A DNA stretch of 33,306 nucleotides from Clostridiaceae bacterium (GCA_029219285.1 JAQXTC010000163.1:1-33306); one strand, 5' to 3'; shown: positions 23,514 through 30,900, counted from the first letter of the stretch. Numbers and translations are program-made. The notes: generated by a model not told the origin, from the sequence alone.

Positions 23514-24824
23514 ATGATTAGACAATTTTTGAAGTATGCTGTTCCTTCAGCTCTAGCTATGTTTGTTTCATCTTTATATACAATAGTAGATGGAATGTTT
23601 GTGGGGCAAGGTGTTGGTGATGATGCTCTTGCAGCAGTTAATGTAATAATGCCATTTACTATAATGCTCTTTGGAGTTGCAACAATGTTTGCAGTTGGAG
23701 GCGGTTCGTTAGTATCTAAGCATTTAGGAGCAAGAGAAGAGGATAAAGCAGTTAATGTATTTAGACAGGTGTTTAAGTTTTTACTAATTATAAGTATTTC
23801 AATAAGTCTTATATGTGTTATTTTTTCTAAAGAAATAGCAGTACTTCTTGGAGCAACAGAAGGTATATTAGGCTTAGCATCAGATTATTTAAGACTTTAT
23901 GCAATGTTTTGTATACCTAATTTAATAGGTATATCATTAAATAGTTTTGTAAGAAATGATGGAAGACCAAAACTTGCAATGATTTCAACAGTTTCAGGAG
24001 CTGTAACTAATATAATTCTTGATTATATTTTTATATTTCATCTATTATTAGGAATTAAGGGTGCAGCCATTGCAACTGGTCTTGGACAGTTAGTTACAGT
24101 AGGAATATTACTTCCTCACTTTTTGGTGAAAAAAGGAAGTTTATCTTTTGGTTGGGTTAAACTAGATTTAAAAATAATAAAAGAATTTTCAAGCATAGGT
24201 CTTCCTTCCTTCTTTTCAGAGGTGACTTTTTCAATAATTATTTTCTTATGTAATATAGCGATAGTAAGAATTATTGGTGATAAAGGACTTGCAGCTTTTA
24301 GTATTATTAATTATTTGACTACTAATATTTATATGGTTCTAATTGGAGTATGCTTTGGAGTTCAACCGCTTGTAAGCTTTAATTTAGGGGCTAAGAATAC
24401 AGAAAAAATGATTAAATTTTATAATATTACTAATGTTGCCTGTTTGATAGTAAATATGGTATTTACAGGTATATGCTTTGTATGGGGGAGAGGAATAATT
24501 GGGATATTTACATCAAACCTTGAAATAATAGATATGACTTATATAGGATTAAATTTAATGAATTTAGGATTTTTCTTAACTGGTGTAAATTTAAGTACAA
24601 CAATTTATTATCAAGCCATAGAAATGCCAGCAAAATCAAATTTAATTTGTGTATTAAGAAGTATTATTGTTTTTCCAATAAGTTTATTTGTATTATGCTT
24701 TTTCATTAGCGAAAATGGAATATGGCTTTCCTTGCTTGGGTCCGAATTAATTACGGCAATAATTATGATATTCTTTTTTAATATAAAGAAATCAACTTAT
24801 AAATCAGTAGAAGCAATTTCTTAA
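23514..24824 (+). CDS. MATE family efflux transporter
   Basis: A 436-residue inner-membrane antiporter with about 12 hydrophobic segments in two homologous halves. The opening ALAMFVSSLYTIVDGMFVG, then GDDALAAVNVIMPFT and GGGSLVSKHLGAR, is the first-half MATE pattern; GDKGLAAFSIINYLTTNIY and GVQPLVSFNLGAKN mirror it in the second half. MATE proteins expel cationic drugs or metabolites using Na+ or H+ gradients. This one resembles the NorM/DinF-like group common in clostridia, and its substrate cannot be read from sequence. ATG 23514 has GAGGTGAT 5-6 nt upstream. An MFS exporter gene follows under its own promoter, so this region is enriched in export functions. Confidence 0.93.
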   Translation: MIRQFLKYAVPSALAMFVSSLYTIVDGMFVGQGVGDDALAAVNVIMPFTIMLFGVATMFAVGGGSLVSKHLGAREEDKAVNVFRQVFKFLLIISISISLICVIFSKEIAVLLGATEGILGLASDYLRLYAMFCIPNLIGISLNSFVRNDGRPKLAMISTVSGAVTNIILDYIFIFHLLLGIKGAAIATGLGQLVTVGILLPHFLVKKGSLSFGWVKLDLKIIKEFSSIGLPSFFSEVTFSIIIFLCNIAIVRIIGDKGLAAFSIINYLTTNIYMVLIGVCFGVQPLVSFNLGAKNTEKMIKFYNITNVACLIVNMVFTGICFVWGRGIIGIFTSNLEIIDMTYIGLNLMNLGFFLTGVNLSTTIYYQAIEMPAKSNLICVLRSIIVFPISLFVLCFFISENGIWLSLLGSELITAIIMIFFFNIKKSTYKSVEAIS

Positions 24825-24855
24825 TAATTACTCCTTGGTTAATCATTACATAATA

Positions 24856-24884
24856 TTGAAATAAATGTTAGATGAGCGTATAAT
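24856..24884 (+). promoter_or_regulatory. Predicted sigma-A promoter of the MFS gene
   Basis: TTGAAA (24856-24861), exactly 17 nt, TATAAT (24879-24884). Because this promoter spans an in-frame ATG at 24865, it argues that translation starts downstream, at TTG 24931. Confidence 0.7.
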
Positions 24885-24930
24885 CGTAAGTGCTATATAC
24901 TTGAAACGTGATAAATTTGGGGTGATTAAC

Positions 24931-26163
24931 TTGGAAGAAAAAAAGTCATTATGGACTAAGAATTTTACTATTATTACAGTAGGAACTGTAATATCAATGT
25001 TTGGTAATGCCATTGCCAATTTTGCAATGGGGTTATTGGTACTTGATTATTCAAAATCCACATTACTTTATGCTTTTTATATGGTAGCTAGTAATCTGCC
25101 AAGAGTAGTACTACCTACTTTAGCAGGACCATATATAGATAAGTTTTCAAGAAGAAAAACTATTTATTCTTTAGATTTTTTATCTGCTTTTATTTATTTG
25201 ATATTAGCTGTGGTAATGATTAATGGATGGTTCAATTATGGAATATTAATTTTTTGTAGTTTAACTTTAGGTTCAATAAGTAGTGTATATGATGTAGCTT
25301 ATGAAAGTTTCTATCCGCTTTTAATAACTGAAGGAAATTATACAAAAGCTTATTCAATCCAAAGTACATTAGATGCTATATGTATGGCTATGATTCCAGC
25401 ATCTGCATTCTTTTATAATCTGGTTGGAATTGTACCTTTATTTATTTTTGATATGATAACTTTCTTAATTGCAGCTATATTTGAAACTAGAATTAAGGTT
25501 ACTGAAAAACATGTAATGAAGAAGGATGAAAAGTTTACAGCTAATGTATATAAAAAGACTTTTAAAGAAGGTATGGAGTATTTAAAAGATGAGAAAGGAC
25601 TTCAATCTATTATAAAATATTTTACGGTTACAATGTGTGCCGTGGGAGTATCAAATGTTCTTTTACTTCCCTATTATAAAGCCAATTTTGATAATGGAGA
25701 ATATATATATATTCTTGTTGGTGCCGGTATATTTTTAGGTAGAACCATAGGAGGAATGGTTCATTATAAATTTAAGTATCCTGTAAATAAGAAATTTACT
25801 ATAGCCTTAACTGTATATACAGTACTTTCATTTTTGGATGGATCTATATTGTATTTTCCAGTGGGAGTAATGGTGGTAATTTCACTTATTCAAGGATTAC
25901 TGGGAGTTACGTCATATAACATAAGAATTTCTGCTACACAAAGTTATGTTCCGGACAATAAAAAAGGTAGGTTTAATGGAATGTTTCAGATGTGTACAAC
26001 ATTAGGAATGCTATTTGGACAATTTGTTTCAGGAATATTATCTCAATTTATGGGGGAAAGAATAATAATAACTGTAATGCAATGTATTAATCTTTTAGCT
26101 GTATTCCTGTTTATGTACAATAATAGAAAATATGTTAAATCTATATACAACAGACAAGCATAA
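24931..26163 (+). CDS. Major facilitator superfamily transporter (drug-exporter-like)
   Basis: A 410-residue polytopic protein with about 12 hydrophobic segments. FTIITVGTVISMFGNAIANFAMGLLVLDYS and the cytoplasmic loop motif GPYIDKFSRRKTI (an MFS motif A variant, GxxxDrxsRRk) between TM2 and TM3 place it with DHA-type exporters such as the macrolide exporter MefA-like MFS_3 group. The substrate is unknown. I chose TTG 24931 because TTGGGGTGATT lies 5-7 nt upstream and a near-consensus promoter (24856-24884) covers the upstream in-frame ATG at 24865, which has no ribosome binding site. A GC-rich terminator follows, directly joined to an intergenic repeat element. Confidence 0.88.
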   Translation: MEEKKSLWTKNFTIITVGTVISMFGNAIANFAMGLLVLDYSKSTLLYAFYMVASNLPRVVLPTLAGPYIDKFSRRKTIYSLDFLSAFIYLILAVVMINGWFNYGILIFCSLTLGSISSVYDVAYESFYPLLITEGNYTKAYSIQSTLDAICMAMIPASAFFYNLVGIVPLFIFDMITFLIAAIFETRIKVTEKHVMKKDEKFTANVYKKTFKEGMEYLKDEKGLQSIIKYFTVTMCAVGVSNVLLLPYYKANFDNGEYIYILVGAGIFLGRTIGGMVHYKFKYPVNKKFTIALTVYTVLSFLDGSILYFPVGVMVVISLIQGLLGVTSYNIRISATQSYVPDNKKGRFNGMFQMCTTLGMLFGQFVSGILSQFMGERIIITVMQCINLLAVFLFMYNNRKYVKSIYNRQA

Positions 26164-26198
26164 GTTAATAAAATCTAATAGGATGACAAGTATTATGT

Positions 26199-26222
26199 AA
26201 GGCGCTTTTAGGCGCCTTTTTT
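26199..26222 (+). terminator. Intrinsic terminator of the MFS gene
   Basis: AAGGCGC (26199-26205) pairs with GCGCCTT (26212-26218) around TTTTAG, followed by more T. The T-tract is also the left end of the intergenic repeat element. Confidence 0.85.
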
Positions 26223-26311
26223 AACGTCTAAGAATTTAAAAAATCAATAAAAGCTGGAAACCTTACAATTACAGGGTTTAGGGGTATCAAAGAAGCTTAG
26301 ACGTTAAAAAT
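26217..26311. repeat. Intergenic repeat element, copy 2, with terminal inverted repeats
   Basis: The left end TTTTTAACGTCTAAG (26218-26232) is inverted at the right end CTTAGACGTTAAAAA (26296-26310), a perfect 15-nt inverted repeat around a 63-nt core. The core holds GGAAACCT and TTACAGGGTTTAGGGGTAT and aligns with 4906-4980. It has no coding capacity and looks like a MITE or a large structured RNA/DNA hairpin. It occupies part of the 629-bp gap between the MFS and bcrR-like genes. Confidence 0.7.
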
Positions 26312-26368
26312 AAAAATATATTGCCACAGATGAAGAGGATATAAAATATATAATGAGGAATGACTAAG

Positions 26369-26735
26369 ATGAAAAGAATAAAAACCATAACTAGTATTGT
26401 TGTTGTACTAGTTACTGTAATTACGGAAATAGTACATTATAATATAGATTTTGGAAAAAAGATATAGATAATATAAGTGAAGAACAGTATATAGAAGTGT
26501 ATAAAGCGAGTAAAGATGAAATCTTTGAAGTTCTAAAAGAAAAACCATATAAAGAGAAATATAGAAAGTAAAGGTGTATACTGTACAAGTGAATTATAAG
26601 AATCATAAAGAAAAAATAGTACTTGGTACTAAATATCTATTAGATGAAGAATATGAAAAAGCAACAAAAGAAATTAAATTTGACGGAAAAGCTTTTGACC
26701 TAACTGGTTTAGTGGAAAAAAGTAGAGTATGTTAA
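26369..26735 (+). pseudogene. Decayed gene for a small secreted or membrane-anchored protein, two frame breaks
   Basis: ATG 26369 encodes a basic start and hydrophobic helix (KRIKTITSIVVVLVTVITE), then stops at TAG 26465. The frame continues at -1 (DIDNISEEQYIEVYKASKDE... to YKEKYRK, stop 26569) and again at -1 (KVKVYTVQVNYKNHKEKIVL... to LVEKSRVC, stop 26733). Together these give one coherent ~120-residue protein with an N-terminal signal or anchor and a basic, strand-rich C-terminal part. I do not recognise the family. The first break is at A AAA AAG (26455-26461), which is in register as a classic -1 slippery heptamer, but the second break has no such signal, so decay or base-call errors are more likely than programmed frameshifting. 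No clear ribosome binding site (AGGAATGAC) is close. Confidence 0.6.
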
Positions 26736-26746
26736 TGTAAATAATT

Positions 26747-26763
26747 ATGGTATAATATACCAT
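26747..26763 (+). promoter_or_regulatory. Palindromic operator over the -10 box of the bcrR-like gene
   Basis: ATGGTATA-A-TATACCAT is a perfect 8+8 inverted repeat around one base. Its centre contains TATAAT (26751-26756), 36 bp before the ATG at 26793. The -35 is weak. The layout suits autorepression by the XRE protein encoded next. Confidence 0.5.
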
Positions 26764-26792
26764 GATATATAACATTATATTGGAGAGAATAA

Positions 26793-27419
26793 ATGGAGTT
26801 TAATGAAAAATTACAACAACTAAGAAAACAAAAGAATTTGACCCAAGAACAACTTGCAGAAAAACTATATGTTTCTAGAACTGCTATTTCTAAATGGGAA
26901 AGCGGAAAAGGATATCCAAGTATTGAATCTTTAAAATGTATTTCTAAGTTTTTTAAAATAACCATCGATGAGCTACTATCAGGTGAAGAGCTTATTAGTA
27001 TAGCAGAAACAGAATCAAAAACTAATTTAGAAAAAGTTTACAATTTGATTTATGGAATATTAGATGTAATGGTTATTTCATTTATATTCTTGCCTTTATA
27101 TGGACAAAAAATAAATGATTATATATATTCAGTTTCATTATTTGATTATAATGATACATCTAATAACATCAAATTAATTTATTACATAACATTTATAGTT
27201 ATATTTATACTAGGTATAGTAGAGTTAGCTATGCAATTTTTTAACATTCAAAAATTAAAAAACATTATAAAAAGTTTATCTTTAGGATTACATAACCTAG
27301 CTATATTATTTTTTATTGCAACGCGTCAAACATATGTAACGACTTTCTTATTTATGCTGTTTTTTATAAAAATCATTTTTGAAATAAAGAAAAATTGTGA
27401 TGAACCCAAAAAGGCCTAA
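26793..27419 (+). CDS. bcrR: BcrR-like membrane-bound XRE transcriptional regulator
   Basis: A 208-residue protein with an N-terminal HTH-XRE domain (residues 4-62: LQQLRKQKNLTQEQLAEKLY, SRTAISKWESGKGYPSIESL) and about four hydrophobic segments in the C-terminal half (near residues 88-105, 128-150, 160-175, 180-198). This is the architecture and size of Enterococcus BcrR (about 200 residues, XRE plus four TM helices), a one-component bacitracin sensor that activates bcrABD. The genes downstream are an ABC ATPase, an ABC permease and UppP, the same three functions. A GACA-N7-TGTC repeat, the motif reported for BcrR, lies just after the gene. ATG 26793 has GGAGAG 7 nt upstream. Autoregulation is likely through the palindrome at 26747. 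Assignment rests on architecture and context; it could respond to another peptide antibiotic. Confidence 0.75.
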   Translation: MEFNEKLQQLRKQKNLTQEQLAEKLYVSRTAISKWESGKGYPSIESLKCISKFFKITIDELLSGEELISIAETESKTNLEKVYNLIYGILDVMVISFIFLPLYGQKINDYIYSVSLFDYNDTSNNIKLIYYITFIVIFILGIVELAMQFFNIQKLKNIIKSLSLGLHNLAILFFIATRQTYVTTFLFMLFFIKIIFEIKKNCDEPKKA

Positions 27420-27430
27420 GCCCAGTTATA

Positions 27431-27465
27431 ATGCCATTGACACTAAGAGTGTCAGTGGCATTTTT
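27431..27465. terminator. Terminator hairpin containing a GACA-N7-TGTC BcrR-type site
   Basis: ATGCCA-T-TGACAC (27431-27443), loop TAAGA, GTGTCA-G-TGGCAT (27449-27461), then T residues: a 12-bp stem with one T/G opposition. Embedded is GACA (27439-27442), seven bases, TGTC (27450-27453), the inverted repeat reported as the BcrR binding site at bcrABD in Enterococcus faecalis. It could serve both as terminator of the regulator gene and as operator for the ABC operon, whose -35 lies about 33 bp downstream. Confidence 0.65.
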
Positions 27466-27485
27466 CTTTTGTGAGCAAAGGTTTC

Positions 27486-27513
27486 TTGTTAAATGTCACA
27501 TGAATTTCATAAT
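27486..27513 (+). promoter_or_regulatory. Predicted promoter of the bcrAB-uppP operon
   Basis: TTGTTA (27486-27491), 16-nt spacer, CATAAT (27508-27513). A lone TGTC half-site lies in the spacer (27494-27497). The full GACA-N7-TGTC site is upstream of the -35, where an activator would bind. Confidence 0.5.
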
Positions 27514-27556
27514 GGAATTGTAGAGTGCAAATAAGAAAAAGGAAGGAATGAAATTT

Positions 27557-28465
27557 ATGGAATATGCAATAAAAACTAAAGAACTCACTAAAAAATATGG
27601 CAATAAAATAGCAGTTGATTGTGTAAACATTAATGTGCCTAAAGGAAAGATTTATGCTTTACTTGGTAGAAATGGTGCAGGAAAAACTACGACTATGAAG
27701 ATGATGTTAAAACTTATTCGTCCAAGTAAAGGAAAGGTGAAATTTATAGAAGGGAATAATGAAAAAGAAATTTATAAGAAAATTGGCTCTATTATAGAAG
27801 CGCCAGGATTTTATGAGAATTTGAATGGTTATGAGAACTTGAAGATTCTATGGATATTACGTGGAGGAAAAAGTAAAGGCGAGATACTTAAGGCATTAGA
27901 ACTTGTAGGCCTAGAAAAAGAAAAAAGCAAAAAGTTTCGAGATTATTCTTTGGGGATGAAACAGCGTTTAGGAATTGCAGCCGCTATAATGCATGACCCA
28001 GAAATATTAATTCTTGATGAACCTATAAATGGACTTGATCCAATAGGGATTTATAAAGTACGTTCAATTTTGTTGAATCTTAGTCACAACAAAGGTAAGA
28101 CGATTTTTATTTCCAGCCATTTGTTAGGAGAGATTGAACAGATAGCAGATGTTATAGGAATTATGAATAATGGCAAAATAATAGAGGAAATTGATATGGA
28201 AAAGCTTCATAAGCTTAAAAAACATTATATTGAATTTCAAGTATCACATATAGAAAAAGCAGAGAAGGTAATAAAAGAAAATTTAGGAATTACTGATTAT
28301 GATACTGTTGAAAATAAAATTAGAATATATAGCTGTGCACAGAAAAGTTATGAAATTAACAAGTGTTTAGTTGAAAATAAGATTATGGTATCAAAAATTG
28401 AAGAATATGAAGAATCTTTAGAAGAGTATTTTGGGGGAATAATTGGAGGGGATGGAATTGCGTAA
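27557..28465 (+). CDS. bcrA: ABC transporter ATP-binding protein, bacitracin/lantibiotic type
   Basis: A 302-residue cytoplasmic ATPase of the BcrA/lantibiotic-protection group of ABC exporters. Walker A is GRNGAGKT (37-44); the signature is YSLGMKQRLGIA, where SLGMKQ replaces LSGGQ as in BcrA relatives; Walker B is ILILDEP; the switch His is in ISSHLLGEIEQIAD. The ~80-residue C-terminal extension is usual for this subgroup. ATG 27557 is preferred over ATG 27548 because GGAAGG (27541-27546) gives 10 nt spacing to the former and only 1 nt to the latter. The stop overlaps the permease start. With the permease it should remove bacitracin-like peptides from the membrane or protect undecaprenyl-pyrophosphate; substrate inferred from the adjacent UppP and BcrR-like genes. 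Confidence 0.85.
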   Translation: MEYAIKTKELTKKYGNKIAVDCVNINVPKGKIYALLGRNGAGKTTTMKMMLKLIRPSKGKVKFIEGNNEKEIYKKIGSIIEAPGFYENLNGYENLKILWILRGGKSKGEILKALELVGLEKEKSKKFRDYSLGMKQRLGIAAAIMHDPEILILDEPINGLDPIGIYKVRSILLNLSHNKGKTIFISSHLLGEIEQIADVIGIMNNGKIIEEIDMEKLHKLKKHYIEFQVSHIEKAEKVIKENLGITDYDTVENKIRIYSCAQKSYEINKCLVENKIMVSKIEEYEESLEEYFGGIIGGDGIA

Positions 28466-29207
28466 TCTAATTTATAGTGAACTATTGAAATTAAAAGGTT
28501 CAAGAATGAAACTTATAAGTATTATAGCTGTATTATCTACTCCTGCTATGATATTTATAGAGGCATTACAATCTCATTATGAACATCCAGAAAGAGTTGT
28601 GAAATTAGAAGATATGTATGATAACAGTCTTCTTTATGTAATGATTCTAACAAATATGATGATTTATGTTGCTATTACAGCTTATCTTTTCAGTAGAGAA
28701 TATACAGAGAAAACTTTAAAAAATATTTTACCAATACCTGTTTCCAGAAATAAGTTTGTACTTGGTAAATTCTTGATTTTATTTCTTTGGATAATTGAGC
28801 TAACTCTAATAACGTGGATTGCAATGTCTGTACTTGCGAGTTTATATCATTTTTTATTTGGTATTAGTGAATTTTATGGTTATGTTTTTGTAAGTTGGCT
28901 TATAAAATATTTATTAAGTGGAGTATTAATGTTTTTAACAATAACCCCATTTGCCTACATTGCGGAGAAAACAAAGGGAATTGTTGCACCAGTTATTGCA
29001 GGTTCAGTCATAGTTATGGGAAGTGCAGCTCTTTCAAATCAGGATTTAGGCGCATTATATCCATGGACAGGAGCATATTTTTTAATAAAGGGGAGAATAG
29101 AGAGTACAGGTTTTTCACCAATCTTAACAGGGATAATTATTGCAGTATTAATTGCTGTAGGTTTTATTATGACATTCAATTTTTTTAATAAGGAGGATTT
29201 AGAATAA
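28458..29207 (+). CDS. bcrB: ABC transporter permease, BcrB/lantibiotic immunity type
   Basis: A 249-residue membrane protein with about six hydrophobic segments. It begins RNLIYSELLKLKGSRMK, the typical amphipathic start (SELLKLK) of ABC-2-type lantibiotic-immunity and BcrB permeases. AYLFSREYTEKTLKNILPIP is the conserved cytoplasmic coupling region of this family (EY-x-x-x-T-x-x-x-x-x-P). The start is set at TTG 28458: GGAGGGG (28445-28451) is 6 nt upstream, whereas the in-frame ATG at 28452 abuts that site. It overlaps the ATPase gene by 8 nt and its stop overlaps the uppP ATG (TAATG), so all three genes are translationally coupled. Confidence 0.85.
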   Translation: MRNLIYSELLKLKGSRMKLISIIAVLSTPAMIFIEALQSHYEHPERVVKLEDMYDNSLLYVMILTNMMIYVAITAYLFSREYTEKTLKNILPIPVSRNKFVLGKFLILFLWIIELTLITWIAMSVLASLYHFLFGISEFYGYVFVSWLIKYLLSGVLMFLTITPFAYIAEKTKGIVAPVIAGSVIVMGSAALSNQDLGALYPWTGAYFLIKGRIESTGFSPILTGIIIAVLIAVGFIMTFNFFNKEDLE

Positions 29208-30040
29208 TGGGATTAAGTTTGATAGAAGTTTTAAAGATAATTTTTCTTGGTATTGTGGAGGGAGTTACAGAGTGGCTACCTATCAGCAGTACAGGTCATA
29301 TGCTTCTAGTTGATGAATTTATTAACTTAAATATGAGTGATTCTTTTAAAGAAATGTTTTTTGTAGTTATTCAGCTGGGGGCAATCTTAGCGGTTGTGAT
29401 AATATTTTGGAATAAGATGTTTCCGTTTCAATTTAAGGATAAGAGTAAAAGTATAATTAAAAAAGATATTTTTTCATTATGGTTTAAGGTGGTAGTTGCA
29501 TGTATTCCAGGAGCGGTTATAACACTTTTATTTGATGACTATATTGAAGAACATCTTCATACCCCTGTAGTAATAGCTTTAACTTTAATAATTTATGGTA
29601 TTGCATTTATTCTTATTGAAAATTGGAATAAAACTAGAGTGCCTAAAGTAGCTCACCTAAATGATATTACTTATAAAACAGCATTTATAATTGGAATGTT
29701 TCAAGTATTATCAATTATTCCAGGGACATCACGTTCAGGCTCTACTATTGTTGGTGCATTACTTATAGGAGTATCAAGAGTTGCAGCAGCAGAATTTACT
29801 TTCTTCTTAGCAGTTCCAGTTATGTTTGGATTAAGTGCAGTAAAGATATTAAAATTTGGTTTAGCATTTTCATCAGTAGAGATGTTAACATTGATTACAG
29901 GAATGTTAGTAGCATTTTTAGTTTCTGTTTTAGTAATAACATTTTTAATGAGCTACATTAAAAAACATGATTTCAAAATATTTGGATGGTATCGTATTAT
30001 TTTAGGTATAGTTGTATTGGCTTATTTTACTATGTTATAA
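29207..30040 (+). CDS. uppP: Undecaprenyl-diphosphatase (UppP/BacA)
   Basis: A 277-residue integral membrane phosphatase that converts undecaprenyl pyrophosphate to the monophosphate lipid carrier of peptidoglycan synthesis and so lowers the target of bacitracin. Both BacA signatures are present: GVTEWLPISSTGHM near residues 19-32 and PGTSRSGSTIVGALLIG near 173-189. About eight hydrophobic segments; length fits the family (265-280). ATG 29207 shares a base with the permease stop and has AAGGAGG upstream, so it is the third gene of the bcr-like operon, corresponding to bcrD in Enterococcus. It could also simply be the housekeeping carrier-recycling enzyme, but coupling to the ABC genes supports antibiotic protection. 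Confidence 0.94.
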   Translation: MGLSLIEVLKIIFLGIVEGVTEWLPISSTGHMLLVDEFINLNMSDSFKEMFFVVIQLGAILAVVIIFWNKMFPFQFKDKSKSIIKKDIFSLWFKVVVACIPGAVITLLFDDYIEEHLHTPVVIALTLIIYGIAFILIENWNKTRVPKVAHLNDITYKTAFIIGMFQVLSIIPGTSRSGSTIVGALLIGVSRVAAAEFTFFLAVPVMFGLSAVKILKFGLAFSSVEMLTLITGMLVAFLVSVLVITFLMSYIKKHDFKIFGWYRIILGIVVLAYFTML

Positions 30041-30087
30041 TTATTTAAAAAGTTACAAATTTTGACTATTAAAGTGGGGATGGAAAA

Positions 30088-30723
30088 ATGTATAACGCAA
30101 TAATTTTTGATTTAGATGGAACACTGCTTAATACATTAGATGATTTAAGTGATGCTGTTAATTATTGTTTAAATAAATTTGGATATAGTAAAAGAAGTAA
30201 AATACAAATTAGGAGTTTTGTTGGCAATGGTATAAAAAAGCTAATGGAAAGGGCATTACCAAATGATATTGATAAAGAGGAATTTCAAGAGATATTTACT
30301 TTTTACAAGGAATATTACACATCTCATTGTAGAATTAAAACCAAGCCTTATGATGGAATAATTGACTTATTAGTTGAACTAAAAGATAAAGGTTATAGGT
30401 TGGCAATTGTGTCAAATAAAAATGATGCTGCGGTTAAGGAGCTTGCAGATTATTATTTTGAAAATCTTTTTGAATTAGCTATAGGACAGAAAGATGGGAT
30501 AAGAAAAAAGCCAGCTCCAGATAGCTTGAACGAAGCTATAAGAATTTTAGGAGTAGAAAAGAAAAATGTACTTTATGTTGGCGATTCAGAAGTAGACAAG
30601 CAAACAGCAGATAATGCAGAAGTTGATTGCACTTTAGTAGATTGGGGATTTAGAGATAGAGAAGATCTTGAGAAACTTAAACCTAAAAGCATAATTAGTA
30701 AACCAGAAGAACTTATATTTTAG
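30088..30723 (+). CDS. HAD-superfamily hydrolase, phosphoglycolate phosphatase-like
   Basis: A 211-residue cytosolic HAD phosphatase with an alpha-helical C1 cap. Motif I is FDLDGTLLNT (nucleophile Asp8, acid Asp10), motif II is AIVSNK, motif III is the Lys of RKKPAPDSL, and motif IV is YVGDSEVDKQTADNA with two acidic ligands. This is the Gph/PpaX pattern; either 2-phosphoglycolate or pyrophosphate could be the substrate. ATG 30088 has GGGGATGG 5-8 nt upstream, 47 bp after uppP, so it may be read through from the bcr operon. The stop codon TAG (30721-30723) lies in the first bases of a GA-rich intergenic repeat, so insertion of the repeat may have set the present C-terminus (EELIF). Confidence 0.88.
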   Translation: MYNAIIFDLDGTLLNTLDDLSDAVNYCLNKFGYSKRSKIQIRSFVGNGIKKLMERALPNDIDKEEFQEIFTFYKEYYTSHCRIKTKPYDGIIDLLVELKDKGYRLAIVSNKNDAAVKELADYYFENLFELAIGQKDGIRKKPAPDSLNEAIRILGVEKKNVLYVGDSEVDKQTADNAEVDCTLVDWGFRDREDLEKLKPKSIISKPEELIF

Positions 30724-30822
30724 AGAAGAGAGAATAGAGAAGTGAAAGTGTACTTGTAAATAAAGTGTAATTTGCTTGGAAGTGTATTTCTTTTTGAAAG
30801 ATACTTCTTAGAGAAGAGAGAG
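30718..30822 (+). repeat. GA-rich dispersed intergenic repeat, locus C
   Basis: Starts TTTTAGAGAAGAGAGAATAG within the HAD stop codon, then GAAGTGAAAGTGTACTTGTAA with GTGTAATTTGCTTGGAAGTG and TATTTCTTT, and a second GA module, TTAGAGAAGAGAGAGTGAG (30809-30827). It shares modules and order with loci A and B. No gene lies in 30724-30900. Confidence 0.6.
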
Positions 30823-30900
30823 TGAGTTCGTAAGGAGGATTTGGTGTGGTTAAATTGAGAATAGTCCTTTAATTTTTTGAAAATTGAAGGGAGAAAAGTA

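Noticed and set aside
24865-24930. Upstream ATG start for the MFS transporter
   Set aside because: The ATG lies inside a TTGAAA-N17-TATAAT promoter and has no ribosome binding site; TTG 24931 has a good one.
26455-26571. Programmed -1 frameshifting to make a functional two-frame protein
   Set aside because: The heptamer is in register, but a second frame break further on has no signal, so decay or base-call errors explain both.
28895-29188. 97-codon plus-strand ORF inside the ABC permease gene
   Set aside because: Alternate frame of a clear membrane protein; Cys/Asn/Ser-rich with no domain pattern.
19384-30870. CRISPR array or phage remnants from the GA-rich repeats
   Set aside because: Units are few, far apart, imperfect, without regular spacers, and no cas or phage genes are present.
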